A stretch of 19,196 bases of DNA from an uncultured Collinsella sp. (GTDB lineage Bacteria; Actinomycetota; Coriobacteriia; Coriobacteriales; Coriobacteriaceae): assembly GCA_902464035.1 (NCBI GenBank), contig CABQHT010000038.1, positions 1-19,196 of the forward strand, read 5' to 3'. The notes beneath the pieces are model-generated. The model did no database searches, was not told where the DNA came from, and was given only the letters and a program-made list of their open reading frames with translations. A program made the translations under genes and the position numbers. Numbering within the stretch: position 1 is the first letter of the stretch; each line of letters starts with the position of its first letter. Positions 1 to 6,445 of the stretch are shown in pieces.

Positions 1-704
1 TGGGCTACGCGCGCCAGGTGCTCGACCAGGCCGACCTGCTCGAGGGCAAGTACAAAGGCACGTCCGAGCAGGTGCCGCACTTTAGTGTGAGCTGCCAGCA
101 TTATTCCTTTGCCGTTAATGCATTTGTCGATGTGATCCGCGAGTTCGATGCCGCGCGCTACGACTTTACCCTGCGCGAGGAGCAGACCCACGAGATTATC
201 GAGGACGTCGCGCATATGAAAAGCGAGCTCGGCATCCTGTACTTATCCGAGCATAACCGCGAGGTCATCGAGCGCATGCTCGCCGCCAACGAACTCGTAT
301 TCGAGGGGCTCTTCTGCGCCACGCCGCATGTCTTTGTATGCGCCGACCATCCACTGGCGGACCACGCCAGCGTGACGCTCGAAGATCTCGAGGACTACCC
401 GTTCCTGTCCTATGAGCAGGGCAGCTATAACTCGTTTTACTATTCCGAGGAGCTGACCTCGACCTTTGAGCGTCGCAAGAATATCCGCGTGCGCGACCGT
501 GCGACGTTGTTCAACCTAGCTATGGGCCTTAACGGCTACACGGTTTGTTCGGGCGTGATCAGCCATGAACTTAACGGCCCCGGCATTATCTCCATTCCGC
601 TCGATGTAGACGAGTACATGGAGATCGGCATCATCACGCGCAAGAACACGACACTTACGCGCTACGGGCAGGCCTATATCGAAGCGATTCGTCAGCACAT
701 CTAG
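1..704 (+). CDS. LysR-family transcriptional regulator, C-terminal part (5' end outside window)
   Basis: The frame is open through the left edge (first full codon at 3), so the N-terminal winged HTH is missing. What remains is the end of the linker helix (residues ARQVLDQADLLEGKY are typical of the LysR dimerisation helix) followed by a substrate-binding domain of about 215 residues. It opens with a beta strand (HFSVSCQHYSFA). A middle segment (VFEGLFCATPHVFVCADHPLAD) matches the usual 'hlPLA' pattern before the second subdomain, and the domain ends in a C-terminal helix. LysR proteins bind T-N11-A operators and respond to small ligands. The next gene downstream, on the same strand, is a MetE-like methyltransferase, and a T-N11-A palindrome lies in the gap, so control of that gene is plausible but inferred. 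The ligand is unknown. Confidence 0.85.
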   Translation, partial: GYARQVLDQADLLEGKYKGTSEQVPHFSVSCQHYSFAVNAFVDVIREFDAARYDFTLREEQTHEIIEDVAHMKSELGILYLSEHNREVIERMLAANELVFEGLFCATPHVFVCADHPLADHASVTLEDLEDYPFLSYEQGSYNSFYYSEELTSTFERRKNIRVRDRATLFNLAMGLNGYTVCSGVISHELNGPGIISIPLDVDEYMEIGIITRKNTTLTRYGQAYIEAIRQHI

Positions 705-750
705 ACTGCTGCGTTCTGCACGGGTCAAATCTCTTTATGGCAGTCCTAGC

Positions 751-773
751 TGATATAGGAAACATCTATATCA
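751..773. promoter_or_regulatory. Probable LysR-type operator upstream of the MetE-like gene
   Basis: This is a perfect inverted repeat with 8-bp arms, TGATATAG and CTATATCA, separated by 7 nt. The inner arms ATAG-N7-CTAT contain the LysR T-N11-A core, with T at 756 and A at 768. It lies about 90 bp upstream of the MetE-like start and 47 bp downstream of the LysR stop. An AT-rich stretch (774-797) that could hold a -10 follows directly. Binding by the adjacent LysR protein is inferred. Confidence 0.5.
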
Positions 774-805
774 AACTGTTATAAACATATATTTTACGAT
801 GGCCA

Positions 806-819
806 TATGAGCGCTCATA
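806..819. promoter_or_regulatory. 14-bp perfect palindrome in the MetE-like leader
   Basis: TATGAGCGCTCATA is a perfect palindrome without a spacer, 40 bp upstream of the start codon at 860. It could be a second operator or the base of a small RNA hairpin. It does not match a known methionine-related site that I can name. Confidence 0.3.
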
Positions 820-859
820 CTCTGTCCCAGTAAAGCAACCAATGCAAAGGGAGATATCC

Positions 860-1993
860 ATGAGCACTTCGATTCAACCGAACGCGCCGTTTCGCGCCGA
901 TATCGTCGGCAGCTTTCTTCGTCCGCAGGCTGTAAAGGACGCCCGTGCCGCCTATGTCGCGGGTAAACTCGACGCTTCCGGCCTTAAGGCCGTCGAGGAC
1001 GAGGCCATCCGCGACTTAGTGGCCAAGCAAAAGGCCGCCGGCCTGCAGGTCATCACCGATGGCGAGTTTCGCCGCAGCTACTGGCACCTCGATTTTATGT
1101 GGGGGCTGAACGGCGTCGAGCGTCGCACCTCGCGTACGGGCTATATGTTCCACGATGAGGAGACTACCGCCGACACCGCCGTGGTAACCGGTTCCATTAG
1201 CGGCGAGAATCATCCGTTCGTCGAGCACTTTAAATTTGTCAAGGCGCTCGAGGGGGAGGGCCAGGTCGCACGGCAAACCATTCCGGCGCCGATCCAGACG
1301 TTCTCTGAGGTCACGCTCGATCGCTGCGATGGCCAGCAGGAGAGCCTGCGCGCCGTCTACAAGACCGACGAAGAGCTCGCCGATGCCATCGCCGCAGTAT
1401 ATCGCACCGTGATTGCCGACCTGTATGCCGCAGGCTGCCGCAACATTCAATTTGATGACTGCACCTGGGGCATCTATTGCGATACCGACTTTGTGTCCAA
1501 GACCGGTATGAGTCCGGTTGACCTGCAAAAGGTGAGCGAGCTGGGCGTGGCGCTCAACAATGCTGCCATCGCGGGCAAGCCCGACGATTTGGTCATCAAC
1601 ACGCATGTATGCCGCGGCAACTACCACTCCACCTACGCTTTTGAAGGCGGCTACGATCCCATCGCTCCATATCTGTTTGCGCATGAGGACGTCGACGCTT
1701 TCTATCTGGAGTTCGACACGCCGCGCGCCGGTGGTTTTGAGCCGCTCAAGTACGTTGCCCCGGGCAAGAAGGTCGTGCTGGGCTTGGTAACCACCAAGGC
1801 GGCAGAGCTCGAGAACGAGGATGTTATCGTCGAGCGCATCCGCGAGGCGGCAAAGTACGTGCCGCTCGAGAACCTGTATCTGTCTCCGCAGTGTGGCTTT
1901 GCCAGCTGCGAGATTGGCAATAAGCTGACCGAGGACGAGCAGTGGGCAAAGATTGCGCTGGTCAGGCGTATTGCCGAGCGCGTTTGGAAATAG
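860..1993 (+). CDS. MetE-like cobalamin-independent methionine synthase family protein (C-terminal catalytic half only)
   Basis: The 377-residue protein belongs to the UROD/MetE-like TIM-barrel family, as do the Bacillus YxjG/YxjH proteins. It begins with the typical FRADIVGSFLRP segment and an ITDGEFRR motif. The zinc/thiolate site of MetE is present: His249 and Cys251 in THVCRGN, and Cys345 in SPQCGF. Full-length MetE is about 750 residues because of an N-terminal methyltetrahydrofolate-binding half that is absent here. The protein probably transfers a methyl group to a thiol such as homocysteine, but the methyl donor cannot be read from the sequence. The ATG at 860 was chosen because AAAGGGAG (846-853) is spaced correctly before it; an in-frame ATG at 842 has no ribosome binding site. 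It is probably controlled by the preceding LysR gene. No S-box leader fits in the 155-bp gap. Confidence 0.85.
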   Translation: MSTSIQPNAPFRADIVGSFLRPQAVKDARAAYVAGKLDASGLKAVEDEAIRDLVAKQKAAGLQVITDGEFRRSYWHLDFMWGLNGVERRTSRTGYMFHDEETTADTAVVTGSISGENHPFVEHFKFVKALEGEGQVARQTIPAPIQTFSEVTLDRCDGQQESLRAVYKTDEELADAIAAVYRTVIADLYAAGCRNIQFDDCTWGIYCDTDFVSKTGMSPVDLQKVSELGVALNNAAIAGKPDDLVINTHVCRGNYHSTYAFEGGYDPIAPYLFAHEDVDAFYLEFDTPRAGGFEPLKYVAPGKKVVLGLVTTKAAELENEDVIVERIREAAKYVPLENLYLSPQCGFASCEIGNKLTEDEQWAKIALVRRIAERVWK

Positions 1994-2040
1994 CGCTAGC
2001 GTTTGCAGGTGGCGGCGCGTGCGAGGTACTGCATATCGCG

Positions 2041-2046
2041 TACAAT
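2041..2046 (+). promoter_or_regulatory. Candidate -10 element for the uracil permease gene
   Basis: TACAAT lies 70 bp upstream of the permease start, in the 122-bp gap after the MetE-like gene. No convincing -35 stands 16-18 bp upstream, so the call is weak. No terminator is visible after the MetE-like gene, so read-through is also possible. Confidence 0.2.
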
Positions 2047-2115
2047 GGTTCGGATCGTATCGTTCGGGCAGGTTATCCGATATGCCTGATCGCCCTTCCA
2101 TTCGAAAGGACTTCC

Positions 2116-3450
2116 ATGTCCCAGTCTTCGACGCCCGCCGTCACCGATGCCATCTACGATGCATCGTCGCTCGGCCGCCCGCGCATGTTTGTGTTGGGTT
2201 TGCAACACATGTTTGCGATGTTCGGAGCCACGGTGCTCGTGCCCGTGCTCACCGGCCTTTCCGTTTCGGCGACGCTTCTGTTCGCCGGCATCGGCACGCT
2301 GCTGTTTCATTTTCTATCGCGCGGTAAGGTGCCCGCGTTCCTGGGCTCCTCGTTTGCCTTTATCGCGGGTTATGCCGCCATTGCGCCCAACGGCGAGGCT
2401 GAGCTTTTGCCCTACGCTTGCCTGGGCGTAGCTTGTGCCGGCCTGCTCTATCCGGTGCTTGCGGCCCTGTTCCGCGCCTTTGGCGCCAAGCGTGTCATGC
2501 GTTTCTTCCCGCCGGTGGTGACTGGCCCCATCGTCATTTCCATCGGCTTGATCCTGGCAAGCTCTGCCATTGCTAACTGCCAGACCAGCTGGTTTGTTGC
2601 TGCTATTGCCGTTGCCGTGATCATCATCTGCAACATTTGGGGCCGCGGCATGGTCAAGATCGTGCCGATTCTGCTGGGCGTTGTGGTGAGCTATGCCGTT
2701 GCGGCCGCGCTGGGCGAGGTCGACTTCTCTGGCGTCGCAGCCGCCCCCTGGGTTGGCTTGCCCGTCGTGTGGGACAACACCGTGTTTGCGCTCTTTGGAC
2801 CGCAGTTCGATAGCAGTCTTGCCACGACGGCCATTATCACCATCATGCCACTGGCCTTTGCGACCATGATTGAGCACATTGGCGATATCTCCGCCATCGG
2901 ATCGACTTGTGAGCGCAACTACATTGCCGATCCCGGCCTGCACCGTACCCTGCTCGGCGATGGCCTGGCGACCATCTTGGCATCGCTCTTTGGCGCTCCT
3001 GCCAATACGACGTATGGCGAGAACACCGGCGTGCTTGCCTTGACGCGTGTGTTCGACCCGCGTGTGATTCGCATTGCCGCCTGCTGCGCCATTGTGCTTT
3101 CGTTCTGCCCCAAGTTTGCTGCGGTGATTGCCGCCATGCCGGCATGCGTTATCGGCGGTGTGTCGCTCGTGCTCTACGGCATGATCAGCGCCGTTGGTGT
3201 ACGTAACCTCATCGAGAACCAGGTTGATTTCCAGAACAACCGCAACGTGCTGGTGGCGGCTCTGGTGCTCGTGCTTTCGCTCGGCATCGCGTACAGCACT
3301 GCCGGAGCTATCGTGTTGGAGCTGGGCGGCGTGACCATTTCGCTCTCGGGCCTTGCCGTGGGATCGCTGGTGGGCATTGTGCTCAATGCCATCCTACCGG
3401 GTAACGACTTTGAGTTTGATGTCTCGGAACTCGAAGGGTCTGCCGAATAG
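2116..3450 (+). CDS. uraA: Uracil permease, NCS2 family (UraA/PyrP type)
   Basis: This is a 444-residue membrane protein with about 14 hydrophobic segments, imported-nucleobase:proton symporter type (E. coli UraA has 429 residues). The N-terminal GLQHMFAMFGATVLVP (residues 28-43) is the family signature. The two acidic substrate-site residues of UraA are matched by Glu253 (ATMIEHIGDI) and Glu302 (TTYGENTGV), 49 residues apart as in UraA. The uracil/UraA branch is favoured over xanthine permeases by these motifs, but substrate is an inference. The ATG at 2116 follows GAAAGGA (2104-2110) and aligns with the family N terminus; the frame is open further upstream but those extra residues resemble no permease. 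It is transcribed alone and ends 21 bp before a strong bidirectional terminator. Confidence 0.9.
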   Translation: MSQSSTPAVTDAIYDASSLGRPRMFVLGLQHMFAMFGATVLVPVLTGLSVSATLLFAGIGTLLFHFLSRGKVPAFLGSSFAFIAGYAAIAPNGEAELLPYACLGVACAGLLYPVLAALFRAFGAKRVMRFFPPVVTGPIVISIGLILASSAIANCQTSWFVAAIAVAVIIICNIWGRGMVKIVPILLGVVVSYAVAAALGEVDFSGVAAAPWVGLPVVWDNTVFALFGPQFDSSLATTAIITIMPLAFATMIEHIGDISAIGSTCERNYIADPGLHRTLLGDGLATILASLFGAPANTTYGENTGVLALTRVFDPRVIRIAACCAIVLSFCPKFAAVIAAMPACVIGGVSLVLYGMISAVGVRNLIENQVDFQNNRNVLVAALVLVLSLGIAYSTAGAIVLELGGVTISLSGLAVGSLVGIVLNAILPGNDFEFDVSELEGSAE

Positions 3451-3471
3451 CAGCTGTGTCCAACTCAGTTA

Positions 3472-3512
3472 AAAAAGCCGGCCATGCGTCCGATGCGCAT
3501 GGCCGGCTTTTT
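3472..3512. terminator. Bidirectional rho-independent terminator between convergent genes
   Basis: A perfect 17-bp stem (3472-3488 with 3496-3512) has a 7-nt loop, a GC core AGCCGGCCATGCG, and A/T tracts on both sides, so it works in both directions. It separates the uracil permease (+) from the esterase (-). The last two bases of the hairpin are also the last bases of the esterase stop codon (3511-3513). Confidence 0.95.
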
Positions 3513-4176
3513 AGTGCGCAAGAACCCAGTGGATGCCACGCGCCATGCGCAGGTCGGTTTGGGCAAAGTGGTTGCCGGGGTTGAGTTCCAGTGTTGTGAG
3601 GATGCCGCGCTCAACGAGCAACGTTTCCATTGCGCGCGTGTCGTCAAGTACGTGCCGCATCATGCGGTTGGGCGTCTTGGTTTCCTTTTTGCCGAGTGAC
3701 AGATAGACGGCGTCGGGCGTAGCTGTCATCGTGCGCTCGCGCGCGTAGTCGATAAAGCCGGGGAACCACAGCGACCCCGATGCACTCGCCGCGCGCTCAA
3801 AGACATCTGTTTGCCAAAGTGCCCACAGTGCAAAAAGACCCGCCAACGAGTAGCCGGCAACGCCGCGCCAGGTGGGCGGTTGCGGGAGCGATGATTCGGC
3901 CTCTGGGATTATCTGCTTCAACAACTCGTCAAGAAAACCAGCGGCCTGTCCACCAAAGGGCTCGGCATCGCGCACGGTACCGTCGCATACCCAGGGGCTC
4001 AGCTCGCGATTCCAGTTGAGGCTGCCAATGCCGACAAGCGTGAAGGGCGGGCAGTTGAGCTCTCGGCAGCGTTCATAAACCTCCGTGCCGTCGCCCATGA
4101 CCACGGGAAGATAGATGACTGGTGCGCTTTCGGCATGCTGTGCATGAACGGTTATCTGCTTTTGATGCGCTTCCAT
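3511..4176 (-). CDS. Alpha/beta-hydrolase fold esterase (putative, Fes/YbbA-like)
   Basis: The 221-residue protein has a nucleophile elbow GYSLAG (residues 108-113, Ser110 within G-x-S-x-G) and a C-terminal catalytic His candidate in NPGNHF (His203). The third triad residue is probably acidic in SLGKKE (Glu165) or the DDTRAME segment. The layout matches small cytosolic esterases of the enterochelin-esterase/YbbA group. There is no signal peptide. The substrate is unknown. The ATG at 4176 was preferred because AGAGAAG lies a few bases upstream; a GTG at 4224 in the same frame would add 16 residues without a ribosome binding site. It follows the surface-protein gene on the same strand but is separated from it by a terminator at 4291-4326, so it is probably a separate unit. 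Confidence 0.75.
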   Translation of the reverse strand: MEAHQKQITVHAQHAESAPVIYLPVVMGDGTEVYERCRELNCPPFTLVGIGSLNWNRELSPWVCDGTVRDAEPFGGQAAGFLDELLKQIIPEAESSLPQPPTWRGVAGYSLAGLFALWALWQTDVFERAASASGSLWFPGFIDYARERTMTATPDAVYLSLGKKETKTPNRMMRHVLDDTRAMETLLVERGILTTLELNPGNHFAQTDLRMARGIHWVLAH

Positions 4177-4290
4177 GACGGGCTTCTCTCGGCGTTGTGA
4201 TATCGACGGCCCCCATTGTCGCACGCCGGCTCATGCAGGTTGGGCTAGACCAAAGACAATCTCGTGCATACCCTGCGGACGCATATGGAA

Positions 4291-4326
4291 AACGCCACCG
4301 CCGGAGGGGAGCTCGGCGGTGGCGTT
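4291..4326 (-). terminator. Rho-independent terminator after surface protein 1
   Basis: A perfect 13-bp stem AACGCCACCGCCG / CGGCGGTGGCGTT encloses a 10-nt loop. On the minus strand it is followed by TTTT. It lies 58 bp after the stop codon at 4384. Confidence 0.9.
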
Positions 4327-4383
4327 GTTAAACGGTGCTGGGACTCGGGGCCTTCGCGGGAGCTGCCATGTGCGCAGAGGCGT

Positions 4384-6174
4384 CTAAGAGCGCTTGCGGC
4401 TCGCCATGGTGCCTGCGGCGATAGCGGCTGTTCCCGCAAGGACGGTTGCCACGATGGCCGCACCCGAGGTGTCGCCGGTTGCCGCGAGCACGCCGGTAGT
4501 CTTGGCTTTCGTGATTGAAGCCGCAACGGCCTTGGTCGGCTTTGAGCACTCAGGCTTGGGGTTCTGCTTGGACTCCGCGGGCTTGCTTTCTGCGGGCTTG
4601 GTCTCGTCGGGCTTGGGGTCTTCCGGCTTGGCTACCTCGGGAGGTGCGATGACCATGCTCTTGGCGACAGCTTCGTTATAGGGGGAGTCGATCACAGCGT
4701 CGCCCGTGCCGATGGCTTGGCCTGCCTCGTAGATGCCGTCACGGAGCTTGCGATAGTCAATGACCTTGCCGCCTTCGGGCGTCTGGATGGCGGCGTTCTC
4801 AATCTTGATGGTGCCGATTGTCTTGCCGTCAGCGCTCATGGCACGGGCAAAGATTGCCGCTGTATCTCCTTCGGCCGTTACCTTGCTGCGGATGATCGAG
4901 ATGACTGCGGGTGTGACGCCCTCGCTGGTCTGGGCGATGATGCCGATGTTCTCGCCTTGGGGCTCGGGGCTCGTCTCACCATCTTGGTTTTCGCTGTAGG
5001 GGATGGGGCCGTCGCCGTTCTCGACATAGCGGGCTATGGCCTTGACAACGGAGTCGCTGATGTAGATGTGGCCACCCTCCTCGTTGGGTCGATCGTTTCT
5101 GGTGGAGAATGCAGCCGAAACCTCGCCTTCCGCAAACGCGTCCACGGTGGAGCCGTTCTTGACGACGATATCGTCTTGGTAGGTGAAGAGGGCAATGGCG
5201 TCACCGTATCTGCCTTTACTTGCGCGGACTGTCACGTTTGCATGATCGAGTGTGATGCCCTTGTGGGCATAGACGCCATATTCAACACCGTTTGCGTTGA
5301 GGGAGGCGTTTGTGGCTGCGAGGCTGCCCTTGGCCTCGACGGCGGCGTCTTTCTCGGAGCTCGCCTTGACCTGGCTGCCGTCCGAGATATTGATGTTGCC
5401 GCCGCTCCAAATGGCCTCACCATCGGCTGAGCTTGCCTCGACTGTGCCGCCACCCTTGATGGTGAGGTTCTTGTCGGTTCCGATACCCTTGTCCTTGGTA
5501 GCCCTGGCGGTGACGGCCCCGCTGTCGTCAATCGTGATATTGCCGTTTGCCCTGATGCCATCCGATACGCCCGTGGCGTTGACGTTGCCCGAACCTTTGA
5601 TAGCGAGATCGCCCTCGGCGTCGATGGCATCAAACCCAGCGCTCGTGGCGTTGACGGATCCGACTCCGTCGATGTTGATATTACCCGTGGAGAGGATAGC
5701 GTCCTCAGTAGATGTCACGCTGAGCGTGCTGCCCGCGTCGCCTTGGATATTGAGCTCGGCGTTCTCATTCTTGCCATGAGAAGCCTTGATGCCTTCGATC
5801 CAGTCGGCAGTGACGATGTTGTTTCCCGAGTAATTCACGTTGAGCTTGCCTGCGGCCTGGATCTCGCCGCCGTTATAGTTGTTGAGCTTCAAGTCGTCGG
5901 CGCCGTCCCACGACCAGGTGCCGGTCTCGTCGCCCGCCGCAGTGCCGGCGTTGTATTTGGTTTCGCCGACCTTGACCCATTCCGCCGCGAGCGAGACGCT
6001 CGGCATGAGCAGCGAGCTCACCGTGAGCGCGCACACGGCGCCTACGACGATGCGGCGCGTCACGCGGCGCCAGCTGCCGTGCGCGAGTCCTATGCGACGG
6101 CGAACGTCGGGTTCGGCAACATGGGTTCCGGCGGTAGTGTCATTGCGTTTGGGGGTCGTGAACAAGGCTGCCAT
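4384..6174 (-). CDS. Wall-anchored beta-helix-like surface protein, paralogue 1 (LAATG sorting signal)
   Basis: The 596-residue protein has a long, basic, about 40-residue N-region ending in WRRVTRRIV, a hydrophobic core (42-62) and a likely cleavage site after SLA (61-63). Residues 65 to about 510 hold repeated rungs of roughly 22-24 residues of the type G-N-I-x-I-x-G-S-G-x-V-x-A-T-x(3-5)-D-x-I-x-A, as expected for a parallel beta-helix. The pattern resembles Cthe_2159-type carbohydrate-binding domains, so glycan binding or adhesion is possible but unproven. A Pro/Lys/Glu-rich wall linker (511-562), LAATG (563-567), a hydrophobic segment and the tail RKRS follow. LAXTG is the motif used by class E sortases of high-GC Gram-positives. 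GGGAG stands 5 bases before the ATG at 6174, as in the paralogue. It is a tandem copy of the gene at 6446-8218. Confidence 0.85.
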   Translation of the reverse strand: MAALFTTPKRNDTTAGTHVAEPDVRRRIGLAHGSWRRVTRRIVVGAVCALTVSSLLMPSVSLAAEWVKVGETKYNAGTAAGDETGTWSWDGADDLKLNNYNGGEIQAAGKLNVNYSGNNIVTADWIEGIKASHGKNENAELNIQGDAGSTLSVTSTEDAILSTGNINIDGVGSVNATSAGFDAIDAEGDLAIKGSGNVNATGVSDGIRANGNITIDDSGAVTARATKDKGIGTDKNLTIKGGGTVEASSADGEAIWSGGNINISDGSQVKASSEKDAAVEAKGSLAATNASLNANGVEYGVYAHKGITLDHANVTVRASKGRYGDAIALFTYQDDIVVKNGSTVDAFAEGEVSAAFSTRNDRPNEEGGHIYISDSVVKAIARYVENGDGPIPYSENQDGETSPEPQGENIGIIAQTSEGVTPAVISIIRSKVTAEGDTAAIFARAMSADGKTIGTIKIENAAIQTPEGGKVIDYRKLRDGIYEAGQAIGTGDAVIDSPYNEAVAKSMVIAPPEVAKPEDPKPDETKPAESKPAESKQNPKPECSKPTKAVAASITKAKTTGVLAATGDTSGAAIVATVLAGTAAIAAGTMASRKRS

Positions 6175-6270
6175 GGTTGCTCCCGTTCTCATAGGGCCTA
6201 TACGGCTAGGTTCAGCGTATCTGCTGGATGTTGCCGGCGGTAGTGCCGTTTGGAGGGCAAAATGGCCAAA
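6175..6270 (-). promoter_or_regulatory. Upstream regulatory region of paralogue 1, conserved with paralogue 2
   Basis: The roughly 95 bp before the start align almost without gaps to 8219-8314 before paralogue 2, then similarity stops. The shared elements are TTTGG-N12-CCAAA (6249-6253 and 6266-6270), a nearly invariant block reading GGTAGTGCCGTTTGGAG on the plus strand, the palindrome ATAGGGCCTAT (6191-6201) and the GGGAG ribosome binding site. I could not identify a clear -35/-10 pair. Confidence 0.5.
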
Positions 6271-6319
6271 ATGGGGGAGAAATAGGCCGCACGCCGGCGC
6301 AGGGACCGACGCTAAAAGA

Positions 6320-6352
6320 AAAGCGCGGGGCCGCATGGCGACTCCGCGCTTT
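6320..6352 (-). terminator. Duplicated copy of the purine permease terminator, now serving paralogue 2
   Basis: An 11-bp stem (6320-6330 with 6342-6352, one G-U pair) has the core AAAGCGCGG / CCGCGCTTT and is followed on the minus strand by a T-rich tail. It is clearly homologous to the terminator at 8363-8401 and sits just beyond the permease gene remnant. Transcripts of paralogue 2 would end here. Confidence 0.8.
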
Positions 6353-6378
6353 ATTGTTCAGCTTTTGCAGCCTTGCCC

Positions 6379-6424
6379 TTACGCTACGAAGAAGTAGACG
6401 GGGAAGGCAAGGGCTGCGATCCAC
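6379..6424 (-). pseudogene. 3'-terminal remnant of the NCS2 purine permease gene (duplication scar)
   Basis: Forty-six bases match the 3' end of the permease gene (8426-8471) with four mismatches. On the minus strand they would encode WIAALAFPVYFFVA and a stop; the intact permease ends WIAALAFLVYFFVA. Similarity breaks at about 6424, where sequence related to the region downstream of paralogue 1 begins. There is no start or ribosome binding site of its own, so it is a non-coding leftover. Confidence 0.88.
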
Positions 6425-6445
6425 CCGTCCTGTGCGAAAAAGTGT

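Noticed and set aside
705..859. S-box or other methionine riboswitch before the MetE-like gene
   Set aside because: The gap is short and holds palindromes typical of protein operators, not aptamer motifs.
4717..5430. Open frames opposite the surface-protein genes
   Set aside because: They arise from the repetitive rung codons and appear at the same places in both paralogues, as expected for shadows.
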